The notes below the pieces were generated by a model. The model was not told the origin of the DNA. It searched no databases and worked only from the letters and a program-made list of their open reading frames with translations. A DNA stretch of 64,000 bases, from NCBI RefSeq assembly GCF_018383585.1, contig NZ_JAHAMK010000004.1:76989-140988 (forward strand), read 5' to 3'. This document shows positions 26,739 to 35,291 of the stretch, in pieces. Positions within the stretch are counted from its first letter, which is position 1; every line of letters starts with the position of its first letter. The translations under genes and the position numbers were made by a program. The stretch is from Microvirga sp. 3-52. GTDB taxonomy: Bacteria; Pseudomonadota; Alphaproteobacteria; Rhizobiales; Beijerinckiaceae.

Positions 26739-27086
26739 ATGAAGCAAAAAGAATTCGGCGAGCGCCTCCAGGCTTCTCAGAGCGCGAAGCAGGCCATGAT
26801 GGCAAAGTTCCGTGAGCGGCCTGGGTCCGACGACCCGGCTGTTTCCGAACGGCGGGCGGCCCGGGCTGCTTTGAGCGCAGCGCGCGACGTTCGCGCGGCT
26901 GAACGCGAGACCCAGCGCCTTGCGGAAGAAGCCGACCTCGCCACCCTGCGCGCAGCCCATGCCGCGGATCAGGCGGCACAAGAACAGCAAGCAGCAGCCG
27001 AAAAGGAAGCGAGCGATGCCAGGCTCGAGGCGGAGCGCAAGGCTGCCCGCGATGCTCGTTACGCCGCTCGTAAGGCACGAAAGTAA
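26739..27086 (+). CDS. DUF6481 family protein, helical and Ala/Arg-rich
   Basis: Protein of 115 residues beginning MKQKEFGERLQASQSAKQAM and consisting almost entirely of charged helix with very high Ala, Arg and Glu content (residues 40-115), predicted as one long coiled coil. The start motif FxERLxxSxxAKxAMLxKF and the length match DUF6481 proteins, which are common in Rhizobiales and of unknown function. ATG at 26739 is preceded by AGGTGA. Its neighbours are small proteins that in turn precede rpsU, hinting at a ribosome- or RNA-related stress role; that is only context. Confidence 0.8.
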   Translation: MKQKEFGERLQASQSAKQAMMAKFRERPGSDDPAVSERRAARAALSAARDVRAAERETQRLAEEADLATLRAAHAADQAAQEQQAAAEKEASDARLEAERKAARDARYAARKARK

Positions 27087-27121
27087 CGGCGTCCGATCCA
27101 GTCGCCTGAGGAGATTTACTG

Positions 27122-27316
27122 ATGTCCCATAAGTTCAAAGTCCGACAGATGGTCCGCTTGGCGCAGCCAGGGTTCTCTGACGCCCGTACAAGCGCCGCCA
27201 GCATTTACGAGGTCGTGCGACTTATGCCGGCTGACCAGAGCGGGGAGCTTTCCTATCGTATCAAATCCGGAGCGATCGAGAGAGCCGTGCGCGAGAGCGA
27301 AATTCGGAGCACATAG
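27122..27316 (+). CDS. Small conserved-type hypothetical protein
   Basis: Protein of 64 residues with a strong start signal (GGAGATTTACTG before ATG at 27122). Sequence: MSHKFKVRQMVRLAQPGFSD, then an Ala/Ser-rich link, YEVVRLMPADQSGELSYRIK, and a final ERAVRESEIRS. The pattern of strands (KVRQMVRL, IYEVVRLMP, LSYRIKS) and the closing RESEI resemble a small SH3-like barrel, as in short Rhizobiales proteins of unknown function. It is in line with the DUF6481 and rpsU genes, spaced 35 and 82 bases from them. Confidence 0.75.
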   Translation: MSHKFKVRQMVRLAQPGFSDARTSAASIYEVVRLMPADQSGELSYRIKSGAIERAVRESEIRST

Positions 27317-27398
27317 CCCCCTCTCCAGCGTATCGTTTGTCGATCCCTCGATACATCCCATGGCGGAATGACGTCATCAAATATAGAAAGGACATACC

Positions 27399-27701
27399 TT
27401 GCAAGTTCTCGTACGCGACAACAATGTCGATCAGGCCCTCAGAGTTCTCAAGAAAAAGATGCAGCGCGAAGGAATTTTTCGCGAGATGAAAGCGCGTAAG
27501 TCTTACGAGAAGCCCTCCGAGCGAAAGACTCGCGAGAAAGCCGAAGCTGTCCGCCGCAGCCGCAAACTGGCCCGCAAGCAGGCTATCCGAGAAGGGCTGA
27601 TCGCAGCTCCGAAGCCCAAGCCCCGTTTCGCCGGGCCGCGCAAGCCCGCAGCAGCTCTCAACACGAGCCCGCGCCCCGAGACTACAGAGGCGAAGGTCTA
27701 G
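27399..27701 (+). CDS. rpsU: 30S ribosomal protein S21 with extended C-terminus
   Basis: Ribosomal protein S21, 100 residues, which helps position mRNA on the 30S subunit. The start is TTG at 27399 after AGAAAGGA; the protein opens with [20 protein letters not shown] and [21 protein letters not shown], the standard S21 core (residues 1-60). The basic C-terminal tail ([15 protein letters not shown], then [15 protein letters not shown]) is longer than in E. coli S21 (71 residues), as is common in alphaproteobacteria. Its position at the end of the cspA cluster suggests an accessory or cold-induced S21; another copy elsewhere in the genome is possible. Confidence 0.95.
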   Translation: MQVLVRDNNVDQALRVLKKKMQREGIFREMKARKSYEKPSERKTREKAEAVRRSRKLARKQAIREGLIAAPKPKPRFAGPRKPAAALNTSPRPETTEAKV

Positions 27702-27736
27702 CAGGACCAGAGCAGCAGAGCCGTTCTCCGGCTGGC

Positions 27737-27766
27737 AAGCGGCGCAACATCAATCCGGCGCCGCTT
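27737..27766 (+). terminator. Hairpin downstream of rpsU
   Basis: A perfect nine-base stem, AAGCGGCGC and GCGCCGCTT, with a 12-base loop, 35 bases after the rpsU stop. There is no T tract, so it may act as a factor-dependent terminator or a 3' stabiliser. Confidence 0.5.
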
Positions 27767-27892
27767 CATGCTCTGTGCTCAAGCTGATTGAGTACGCTCA
27801 CTCGGCAACCCGAACTACCTGCTGAAAGTACTAGGTCGGCGAGTTCTGATTCCTTATCCAAACAGCAACCCACATAAAGAAGTAGCTTTTCT

Positions 27893-28612
27893 GTGCAGCG
27901 CGTCCGTTCAACTCTGTTCGATATCCTGCTGACCGTCTGGACCGGGCTCTTCGCACCCGTTTTGGCAGTCTTGTGGCTGATTGGCTCTCCTGAGCGTGGT
28001 GTCCGGCTGACATCCCGGTTATGGGCTCGCGGTGTTCTCGCCGGCCTAAAATGGCTTGTCGGCCTGACCTACGCCGAACGGGGCCGACACAACATTCCCG
28101 ACGAACCATGCCTGATCATCGCCAACCACCAGTCGACATGGGAGACTCTGGCGTTCCTGACGCTCTTCCCGGATGTGGCGATCATTGCAAAGCAGGAATT
28201 GCTCACGATTCCCGTCTTCTCATGGTTCCTCCGCAAGTCGCCGATGATCCTGATCGATCGGGAGAGCGGCTCGAAAGCCGTTCGGAAGATGATCGACGAA
28301 AGTCAGGCGGCGCTTGCCGAAGGCCGCTCCGTTCTGATCTTTCCGGAGGGAACCCGAAAGTCGGCTTCCATGCCTATCGAATTCAAGCGTGGGGTAGAAT
28401 TGCTCTATACAAGGCTCGACCGGGTGGTTCTCCCGGTGGCTTTGAATTCAGGCCTGTTCTGGGGTCCTGATCGTGCCTACAAGCGGGCCGGCACGATTTC
28501 TGTCTCCTATCTCGATCCGATCGAGCCAGGGCTCTCGGGAAGCGAATTTACCCGCAAGGCGGAGCAGCTCCTCGAAACTGAGAGAAGACAATCGTGGTTG
28601 CAGGCAGCCTGA
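27893..28612 (+). CDS. plsC: 1-acyl-sn-glycerol-3-phosphate acyltransferase
   Basis: Membrane-bound acyltransferase, 239 residues from GTG at 27893, making phosphatidic acid in phospholipid synthesis. The N-terminal hydrophobic segment (about residues 8-30) anchors the enzyme. Acyltransferase block I is LIIANHQSTWETLAF, the HX4E variant usual in alphaproteobacterial PlsC. Block II is LIDRESGSKAVRKM and block III is VLIFPEGTRKSA (lysophosphatidate binding); the fourth block is VVLPVALNSG. Size is normal. It stands alone between the rpsU cluster and a convergent gene. A related lysophospholipid acyltransferase function, such as in ornithine-lipid synthesis, cannot be excluded. Confidence 0.92.
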   Translation: MQRVRSTLFDILLTVWTGLFAPVLAVLWLIGSPERGVRLTSRLWARGVLAGLKWLVGLTYAERGRHNIPDEPCLIIANHQSTWETLAFLTLFPDVAIIAKQELLTIPVFSWFLRKSPMILIDRESGSKAVRKMIDESQAALAEGRSVLIFPEGTRKSASMPIEFKRGVELLYTRLDRVVLPVALNSGLFWGPDRAYKRAGTISVSYLDPIEPGLSGSEFTRKAEQLLETERRQSWLQAA

Positions 28613-28628
28613 AGCAGATAACCATTCA

Positions 28629-28655
28629 GTCCGACAATCATGCGTGTTGTCGGAC
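28629..28655. terminator. Inverted repeat between convergent genes
   Basis: Nine-base perfect arms GTCCGACAA and TTGTCGGAC with a nine-base loop, 16 bases after plsC and 53 bases beyond the stop of the opposing gene. No T run follows; a bidirectional terminator is the likeliest role. Confidence 0.45.
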
Positions 28656-28707
28656 CTGCCAATGACCAGTGATGTCGACGGATTGTGAGACCTGTGCCGA
28701 TCTGGAT

Positions 28708-29448
28708 CTAACGATCAGTCACTAACTCGATGACAGGTTCAAGGCTCGTATAGGGTAGTGTGAACTTCTCGCCCCGGAAGAGCATCGGCACATCCTGCCC
28801 GCCTGCGAAACCGGGCGTCAGCTTACTACGAACCGTGAAGGTCTCGCCTGCCTTTACAGGCCCCCAGGGCTCATCAAGATGGTCGATCACGCCAAGTTCG
28901 CTCAGCTTGGCTTCCACTGTTTGCGTCCGCACATAGGAAGGCAGCTGTCGGAGGCCACTCTCGATATCATCGCGCACAGCAGCATAAGCTGGATTGCGAA
29001 CCTTGTAGCGAAGCTCCGTATCTTCGGTGAACCGCCACACGGATCCCGTGACCATCTGCTGCTGCTTCGTGGGAGACTTCTTCTCAGGAGCATCGAGTTT
29101 CTTGCCAGTCTTCGCCCGAGCAGGAGCCTCTGCCGGCTGAAGATTGGCAATCAACGCCCATTTGGTCGACCATTCGACAGCACGGTAGTCACCTCTCGTC
29201 AAACGGTCCGCAAATTCCAGAATGTCAGGGTCGATAGGGCGTTTGCTGCCGCTGGCCTCGAAATACCGCAGCCGCATCTCGTCAGGGAGAAGCAGGTAGA
29301 AATTATCACTCTTGACGTCCACGTCGAAGATCTTGGCGACCTTCACCACCTGATCACGGGTGGACGAAGCCTCTACGCCATCGCCCGTCGGGTAAACCAT
29401 CGTCCCTTTCGGAACCCGGACGTAGCCGTTCACTTGGATCTCCGACAT
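28708..29448 (-). CDS. Hypothetical protein of 246 residues
   Basis: No family recognised. The start is ATG at 29448 (MSEIQVNGYVRVPKGTMVYP); the open frame to 29526 overlaps the tmRNA terminator. The first 100 residues look folded: strands VNGYVRVPKGTMVYP and DNFYLLLPDEMRLRYF, then an acidic helix ILEFADRLTRGDYRAVEW. A basic, Lys/Pro-rich linker (residues 120-145) follows. A second region is TGSVWRFTEDTELRYKVRNP, with a helix DDIESGLRQLPSYVRTQTVEAKL and a closing strand GEKFTLPYTSLEPVIEL. It carries no signal peptide or membrane segment, so is probably cytoplasmic. It lies just downstream of ssrA on the same strand but is separated by the ssrA terminator. Confidence 0.7.
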   Translation of the reverse strand: MSEIQVNGYVRVPKGTMVYPTGDGVEASSTRDQVVKVAKIFDVDVKSDNFYLLLPDEMRLRYFEASGSKRPIDPDILEFADRLTRGDYRAVEWSTKWALIANLQPAEAPARAKTGKKLDAPEKKSPTKQQQMVTGSVWRFTEDTELRYKVRNPAYAAVRDDIESGLRQLPSYVRTQTVEAKLSELGVIDHLDEPWGPVKAGETFTVRSKLTPGFAGGQDVPMLFRGEKFTLPYTSLEPVIELVTDR

Positions 29449-29508
29449 TTTCAATTGAGTCTTTCTTTCATATGAAGTGGCGCTTCTGCAAGGAGTTGCA
29501 GGCAGCTC

Positions 29509-29540
29509 AAAAAATGGGAACGGCACCCGAAGGTGCCGTT
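29509..29540 (-). terminator. Rho-independent terminator of ssrA
   Basis: On the minus strand: AACGGCACC, tetraloop TTCG, GGTGCCGTT, then CCCATTTTTT. It is a very stable UUCG-capped nine-base stem with a six-base T run, placed where the tmRNA precursor should end. Confidence 0.85.
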
Positions 29541-29900
29541 TCTGTTGCTAGGCTATCCCGAGCCCCGGATGGTTACGCCGCGAGGCGCACCGCACCCATG
29601 TCAACGTTGTCGTTGGCATTTGTGAATTTGCACTGTTAAGGCCGTAGCTCAGCCTAATCGCAGCCTAGCCTTTATCGCGCCCAGTCGAACCCAGATCGCC
29701 CCCATCACAAACACACCAAGACGGCCTCAACGAGGGCCTGTCGCCCAAAACCCATCCTGCGGTACCTGGACGGCCGGTGTGTTTGTGGTGGAGGCGGCGG
29801 GAATCGAACCCGCGTCCTAAACGCCTATTCCACTCTGCCTCTACGATCATAGTCAGGCGAACCTGACACCCTTGATATAGGCACGATTTGACCTGATTTC
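29541..29900 (-). ncRNA. ssrA: Permuted two-piece transfer-messenger RNA (tmRNA)
   Basis: Ribosome-rescue RNA in the alphaproteobacterial permuted form. In transcript order, the acceptor piece comes first, ending at 29786 with GGACGCGGGTTCGATTCCCG, CCGCCTCC and ACCA. Next is a spacer bounded by a perfect 12-base inverted repeat (29706-29717 and 29776-29787). The coding piece begins at 29703 with GGGGGCGATCTGGGTTCGAC. GGGGGCG pairs with CGCCTCC and gives the G3-U pair that marks alanyl acceptors. The tag frame at 29617-29573 encodes ANDNVDMGAVRLAA followed by TAA, with a typical start (ANDN) and protease-recognised Leu-Ala-Ala end. The outer ends (about 29900 and 29541) are approximate because processing sites cannot be read. 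Confidence 0.95.
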
Positions 29901-30591
29901 CAGGCTTCATTGCGATTTCAGTTCTCGGAGCGTCGATAAACCGAAGCGGCCTGCAGAATCGATCATGCCATTTGCTGGCAACGATGTCGTCAGCGCAACG
30001 TGTAGAGCTAGGCTGCGACATGCCTCGCCTTGGCTCGGAAGATGCCAGTTACAGGTATGGCTGCCTTGGAATCGATGGAGAGCGGGTCTCAATCCATTGG
30101 ATGAGCCTGCCTGGTGACTTGACCGCAACGCCGAGGGCGACCCATCCTGCCCTGAGCTCTCGGGGAACGCCGGGAATGGTGTGGAAGCCGGCGCAGCCAT
30201 AGCCGCAAGATACTGCTCTAGGTCAGGGTCGCCCATGGTGAGGGCTGTGATGCGAGTAGGCCTCCGGATCGAGCTCATCTAATATCCCACAGAGATATCG
30301 CCTCCGTTCAGAAGAAGCAGAACGAAGATCAGATAGATGGAACGGGAACGGAAGCGGGATGGCCCGGTCTCCCGTATGCCCTGCGGGTGAGCCTGGAGGC
30401 TGAAGGGTGTGTTGTCCCCGCCTGGAGCGCAATGCGGATCCGGTACGCCAGGGGCCGATAAGGATACGTCCCGCTCTCAGGGCCAGTGTTGCTACAGCCC
30501 TAGCGCGTCGCATGAAGATGGGGTCGTGTTTACGTCGCTAAGACCAAAAGCGGGAAAGAGCGTGCCCTAGATACCCGCCATCTCTTTGTCG
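29901..30591. other. Gene-free stretch between ssrA and catalase remnant
   Basis: No supported gene in about 690 bases. Open frames on both strands are short and have no ribosome sites or recognisable domains. The part next to 29900 should hold the ssrA promoter. Together with the adjacent pseudogene, this looks like decaying sequence. Confidence 0.45.
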
Positions 30592-30944
30592 TCATCCGGG
30601 CTGAAGGTAGAGAGCCGCCGATGCGAGACCTCCTCCAGATATCTCTGGCATTCCGGGATGTTGCCGAGCGGGATGTTCGGCGTCGAGTCCATTGTTCACC
30701 AGTTCCACATGGCCAAGTTCCTTGGTCGTGATGGCCGCAACGAGGCTATAGAAGGGGCCCAGCTTGCTCCTGCTGCGGAAATTGAAGCTTTGGAACATGG
30801 AAGGCCCTCCTGGTAGGTAAGACCGTTGAACCTGCCATCGAACATCGATTTCATCAGCAAAGAGTTTCGGTCAAAAGCTTGGCCGCATCGCAGTGAAGTT
30901 CGATACGGGAGATGGATCCGGAACTCGGCGTTCACCGCCTGCAC
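30592..30944 (-). pseudogene. Manganese catalase remnant (frameshifted, truncated)
   Basis: On the minus strand a first frame (from 30944) ends in FDGRFNGLTYQ, and a second frame (from 30798) reads MFQSFNFRSRSKLGPFYSLV, then TKELGHVELVNNGLD. Joined, these match the N-terminal ferritin-like helices of Mn catalases: GGRFGEM..., YQSFNFRG, then EExGHIELV, which carries the Mn-binding Glu and His. The two parts are in different frames, about 10 codons between them do not fit, and nothing of the remaining roughly 200 residues follows. The gene is therefore broken by a frameshift and a large 3' deletion. Identity rests on motif recognition by eye. Confidence 0.65.
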
Positions 30945-31131
30945 GACGACCTTCAGGATGGGATACCATCACCACTCATCACGAGGTGGCGTCCGATCCG
31001 TCTGCCAAACGCTGGCCGAACGGCTCATTGAACCCCGGTGAGAACCTTGCCGACATTATCCTTTTGTCAAACTTCACTGTTCAACTCACTATGGTTGCAC
31101 GTCGACCGGCCGGAACCTTAGGGAGAATACA

Positions 31132-32082
31132 ATGAATTCGAAGCCGTGCATCGTTCTGGGCGTGCCGGTTCAGGAGGGAGCTGGCCGCCTTGGCTGCGAC
31201 ATGGGCCCAAGCGCCTTTCGGACCGCCGGCCTGCTCACCGAGCTGCGAAATCTCGGCTATGCCGTGGAGGATCGAGGCAACATCGTACCCAGGCCGCTCC
31301 GGAACCTGCAGCATCCGAATGCTTCCATCAAGGCCCTTTCGGAAACTGTCGCCTGGACCGAGGCCATCGCCGAAGCGGCCTATCGGGCAAGCGGCGACGG
31401 CATGCCGATTTTCGCCGGCGGCGATCACAGTCTCTCGGCAGGTTCGATGACCGGGCTCGCCCGCCGGGCGGCTGAAGAAGGCCGTGAGCTCTTCGTTCTG
31501 TGGCTCGACTCGCATCCGGACTTCCATACCCTGGAAACGACCACGAGCGGCAACCTGCATGGCGTGCCGATGGCCTATGCAACAGGCCGAAATGGGTTCG
31601 AAGGTTACTTTCCCGCGCTTGCGGCTCCCATCAAGCCACAGAACGTGTGCATGATGGGGATCCGCAGCGTCGATCCCGCGGAGCGTTCCGCTCTGCAGAC
31701 CGCAGGCGTGACGGTTCACGACATGAGGTCCATCGACGAGAACGGCGTCGTGTCGCTCCTTGATGCATTCCTGAAGCGCGTTGCAGCGGCACAAGGGGTT
31801 CTTCACGTGAGCTTTGACGTCGACTTCCTCGATCCCGTGATCGCGCCAGGTGTCGGCACCACGGTTCCTGGCGGCGCGACCTTCCGCGAGGCGCATCTCA
31901 TCATGGAGATCCTTCACGACAGCGGTCTCGTGAGCAGCCTGGACCTGGTCGAACTCAACCCGTTTCTGGATGAGCGCGGACGTACGGCCCTCCTCATGGT
32001 TGATCTTGTGGCAAGTCTGATGGGGCGGCGGGTGCTGGACCGCCCGACGCAGAGTTACCGCTATACCCCGAGGATCGGCTGA
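31132..32082 (+). CDS. rocF: Arginase (ureohydrolase family)
   Basis: Cytoplasmic Mn-dependent arginase, 316 residues, hydrolysing arginine to ornithine and urea. Metal-binding motifs: GGDHSLSAG (about residue 103), DSHPDFHT (about 127-134, Ser replacing the more frequent Ala) and [22 protein letters not shown] (about 228-250). The early [20 protein letters not shown] segment and [20 protein letters not shown] near the end favour true arginase over agmatinase. ATG at 31132 follows AGGGAG. A catabolic role with the cyanophycin genes in this window (arginine storage) is conceivable, although they lie 22 kb apart. No regulator adjoins. Confidence 0.93.
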   Translation: MNSKPCIVLGVPVQEGAGRLGCDMGPSAFRTAGLLTELRNLGYAVEDRGNIVPRPLRNLQHPNASIKALSETVAWTEAIAEAAYRASGDGMPIFAGGDHSLSAGSMTGLARRAAEEGRELFVLWLDSHPDFHTLETTTSGNLHGVPMAYATGRNGFEGYFPALAAPIKPQNVCMMGIRSVDPAERSALQTAGVTVHDMRSIDENGVVSLLDAFLKRVAAAQGVLHVSFDVDFLDPVIAPGVGTTVPGGATFREAHLIMEILHDSGLVSSLDLVELNPFLDERGRTALLMVDLVASLMGRRVLDRPTQSYRYTPRIG

Positions 32083-32322
32083 GCCGATCGAAAAGCACTT
32101 GGCGCGGCGCCGAGGACCTGGATGATGCCTGGAAATTGCCGGTTCCCTGATCTGCCGAGCTCAGGCATTGGATCGACGGGCTTTGGCCCAGGAGGCTTCC
32201 GTACAATCCAGGGTGTGCTCCAAATTGCCCAGGTGCGAAACATGGGGACTGCCCTAATTGGGCTGCGTGGGACGTGCTGACGAAAAGCAGGCCTTCCCTA
32301 CGTAACGACAGCGAGGGCCGTT

Positions 32323-33684
32323 ATGACCGATGCAAGACCGAAGGTCGTGATCGTTGGAGCGGGATTCGGAGGGCTGACGGCGGCTCAGTCCCTGGCGCAG
32401 GTTCCTGTCGATGTGACAATCATCGACCGCCATAACTACCATTACTTCCAGCCGCTGCTCTACCAGGTCGCTACGGCGGCCCTGTCACCGGCCGATATCG
32501 CTTGGCCGATCCGGGGTATCCTCAGGCGGCAGAGGAATGCGACGGTGCTCCTGGCGAATGTCACGAGCATCGATGCGGACGCGCGTATTGTTCGGGCTGG
32601 ATCGGTGACCATCCCATACGACTATCTCGTCCTCGCGACAGGTGCCACGCACTCCTATTTCGGACATCCGGAATGGGCCTCCTCGGCGCCGGGACTGAAG
32701 CAGATCGAGGATGCGACCTCCATCCGCCGAAAGGTTCTTCTCGCCTTCGAGCATGCCGAACTGACCGACGACTATGAGGAGCAGCGCCGTCTCCTCACCT
32801 TCGTGGTCGTGGGCGGCGGTCCCACCGGCGTCGAAATGGCCGGAGCGATTGCGGAAGTGGCTCATCACGCCCTGCCAGCCGAATTCCGGCGGATCGACCC
32901 GCATGCCGCGCGGGTGATCCTGGTGGAGGCAGGACCTCGCTTGTTGCTGACCTTTCCGGAGGATCTCTCACTTTATGCCCACAAAGCCTTGGAAAGGATG
33001 GGCGTCGAGGTCAGGACGCTTGCACGGGTCACGAACTGCGACGAGGCCGGAGTGGATCTGGAAGAGACACGGATTGAGGCCGGCACGATCATATGGGCCG
33101 CGGGCGTGGTAGCCTCTCCGGCGGCCGAGTGGCTTGGCGCGGAACGCGATCGCGCCGGGCGGGTCAAGGTCGAGCCCGATCTGTCGGTTCCGGGCAAGCC
33201 GGAGATCTTCGTGATCGGCGACACCGCGTCAGCAGCCGATGCTACTGGAGGGCCGGTGCCCGGAATTGCGCCGGCGGCCAAGCAGATGGGCCGCTTCGTG
33301 GCCCACGTGATTGCCTCGAAGGTCGAAAACACGACTTCGCCCGGGCCGTTCCGGTATCGCCATCAGGGCGATCTGGCCACGATCGGGCGCAAGGCAGCCG
33401 TGGTGAAGCTCCGTGCCATTCATCTCACAGGCTTCATCGGCTGGCTGTTCTGGGGCTTCGCGCACATCTACTTCCTAATCGGCTTGCGCAACCGGACTGT
33501 CGTGGCATTCAGCTGGCTCTGGAACTACCTGACCTATCAGCGGGGAGCGCGCCTCATCACCGATAGCCCTGACATGCAGAAGATTGCCCGAGATGAAAAG
33601 ATGCATTCCCTCCACTCGGCGGCCGACGCGCGTCACGGACACGGTCGGGATCAGGCCCGTTCAGGCACAGCGGACTGGCAGTGA
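32323..33684 (+). CDS. ndh: Type II NADH dehydrogenase (NDH-2)
   Basis: Non-proton-pumping NADH:quinone oxidoreductase, 453 residues, on the inner face of the membrane. FAD-binding GAGFGGLTAAQSLAQ (residues 11-25) with the closing DRHNYHYFQPLLYQVAT; the latter is an NDH-2 hallmark. NADH-binding domain: FVVVGGGPTGVEMAGAIAEVA (about 162-182). FAD motif 2: IFVIGDTASA. The C-terminal amphipathic/hydrophobic region FIGWLFWGFAHIYFLIGLRN and SWLWNYLTYQRGARLI anchors the enzyme. ATG at 32323 was chosen, as the GAGGGCCGTT before it gives a modest ribosome site. It feeds electrons to the respiratory chain without pumping. It is not in an operon. Confidence 0.92.
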   Translation: MTDARPKVVIVGAGFGGLTAAQSLAQVPVDVTIIDRHNYHYFQPLLYQVATAALSPADIAWPIRGILRRQRNATVLLANVTSIDADARIVRAGSVTIPYDYLVLATGATHSYFGHPEWASSAPGLKQIEDATSIRRKVLLAFEHAELTDDYEEQRRLLTFVVVGGGPTGVEMAGAIAEVAHHALPAEFRRIDPHAARVILVEAGPRLLLTFPEDLSLYAHKALERMGVEVRTLARVTNCDEAGVDLEETRIEAGTIIWAAGVVASPAAEWLGAERDRAGRVKVEPDLSVPGKPEIFVIGDTASAADATGGPVPGIAPAAKQMGRFVAHVIASKVENTTSPGPFRYRHQGDLATIGRKAAVVKLRAIHLTGFIGWLFWGFAHIYFLIGLRNRTVVAFSWLWNYLTYQRGARLITDSPDMQKIARDEKMHSLHSAADARHGHGRDQARSGTADWQ

Positions 33685-33757
33685 TCCGCTTCCGAGCCGA
33701 TCGGCTTCGCTTTGGCCAGCAGCGCCTACATCTGCCCGTCGCTTGCCACGGCCGTCG

Positions 33758-34870
33758 TCAATCGTCTGCGCGAACCTTGAAGAGATCCGGATATTGCCGC
33801 GGCTGCGAGCGAAGGTACTGGTTCGGCGCCTTGACGGCAGCACCGAAATGCGCGGCCGCGTGCCAGGGCCAGCGAGGATCGTAGAGGACTGCACGGGCAA
33901 CGGCAATCAGATCAGCGTCGCCCGTGACGAGGATGGATTCCGCCTGCACAAAATCCGTGATGAGACCTACGGCAATGACAGGCATTCCGACCGGCTTCAG
34001 GGAGCGGGCGAGCGGCACTTGATAGCTCGGCCCTACCGGAATCTTCTGAGTTGGCGTCAGCCCGCCGCTCGAAACATGGATCGCGCTGCATCCGTGAGCC
34101 TTGAGCACTTTTGCGAATTCAACCGTCTCCTCGATTGTCCAACCGTCCGCTGCCCAGTCCGTGCCTGATACGCGCACCGTTACGGGACGCTCGGCCGGAA
34201 ATGCGGCGCGAACGGCGTCGAACACCTCGAGTGGAAAGCGCATCCGGTTTTCGAGAGAGCCGCCATAGGCGTCCTCCCGCCGGTTGGACGAAGGTGAGAG
34301 AAATTGGTGGAGCAGATAGCCGTGAGCCACGTGGATCTGAATGGCGTCGAGACCGAGCCTGGCGGCGCGTCCGGCTGCATCGGCGAAGGCGCTCCGCACA
34401 CGGGCAAGCCCATCCCGATCGAGCGCCGTCGGAGGAACGTCGCCGTCTTGCTGAGGGATTGCGGAAGGAGCCTCCGTCTGCCAGCCATTGACATGATCGG
34501 GCGGGATTTGCCCGCCTCCCTTCCAGGGCACCTCCGTGGAAGCCTTGCGCCCGGCATGGCTCAGCTGAATCCCGATCGGCATGTCGGACCATCGCCGAAT
34601 GCCTTCCAGGACGCGCCTCATGGCAGCTTCGCACTCGTCCGAATAGAGGCCGACATCCGCATAGCTGATCCGGCCTTCCGGCAAAACTGCCGTCGCCTCG
34701 ATGGTGAGAAGCGCTGCGCCCGAGAGCGCAAGCTGGCCCAGATGGATCATGTGCCAGTCGTTCATGCAGCCATCTTCGGCCGAGTACTGACACATCGGGG
34801 CAATGACGATGCGGTTGGCGAGTTCGAGATCTCCGACCCGGAAGGGTGTGAAGAGCTTCGCGTGCGACAT
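33758..34870 (-). CDS. Old Yellow Enzyme family NADH:flavin oxidoreductase (NamA/YqjM type)
   Basis: FMN-dependent ene-reductase, 370 residues from ATG at 34870 (MSHAKLFTPFRVGDLELANRIV); the longer open frame has an unlikely leader. Motifs: RIVIAPMCQYSAEDG with the Cys typical of the thermophilic-like YqjM class, IGIQLSHAGRKAS, the catalytic IQIHVAHGYLLHQFLSPSSNRREDAYGGSLENRMRF block (first 20: IQIHVAHGYLLHQFLSPSSN) with its His pair and Tyr, and the phosphate-binding end LIAVARAVLYDPRWPWHAA. It reduces activated C=C bonds and is often part of xenobiotic or oxidative-stress metabolism. It converges on the ndh gene. Confidence 0.93.
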   Translation of the reverse strand: MSHAKLFTPFRVGDLELANRIVIAPMCQYSAEDGCMNDWHMIHLGQLALSGAALLTIEATAVLPEGRISYADVGLYSDECEAAMRRVLEGIRRWSDMPIGIQLSHAGRKASTEVPWKGGGQIPPDHVNGWQTEAPSAIPQQDGDVPPTALDRDGLARVRSAFADAAGRAARLGLDAIQIHVAHGYLLHQFLSPSSNRREDAYGGSLENRMRFPLEVFDAVRAAFPAERPVTVRVSGTDWAADGWTIEETVEFAKVLKAHGCSAIHVSSGGLTPTQKIPVGPSYQVPLARSLKPVGMPVIAVGLITDFVQAESILVTGDADLIAVARAVLYDPRWPWHAAAHFGAAVKAPNQYLRSQPRQYPDLFKVRADD

Positions 34871-35291
34871 GGATGGCCTCTTCCATTGGAGCGTTGATTG
34901 AAGGCTTGTGAGGAGTTCGGTGGCATTGAAACGCGCCAGCCACCGGAAAGGTCTGACCCGACACGACACTCTGGCCGCCAAGCTAGAGGGTTCCTTGGTC
35001 GGCTCGGGCCGTTCGGATTGTCACGACAGATTCTTCCATGAGTTGTTCATGAGCCCGAGCGTAGCCATGGCAAATCCGTTTCCGCCCTCATCAGGTTGCG
35101 TTCCAACGAACCAGGATCGTGATTTTCTGAAACAGAACGGCTGCTCCCAAGCAGGGGCGGTTGGCCACGGGAAACTGCGCCGCTAATTCCTTTCTATTCA
35201 GGGCCGGGCGTTTCTCGAGGAGACATATTGACCGTAGGACGAGATCCTGGCCGTCAGGGTATCCTGCATGCTTTCATCGCGTACGTGAGTC
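34871..35291. other. Gene-free stretch before the secretion operon
   Basis: About 420 bases with no supported gene; the plus-strand frames are short and lack start signals. It separates the divergent/tail ends of the OYE gene (start at 34870) and the HlyD gene (stop at 35292). The OYE promoter should lie in its left part, but no clear -35/-10 pair is visible. Confidence 0.45.
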
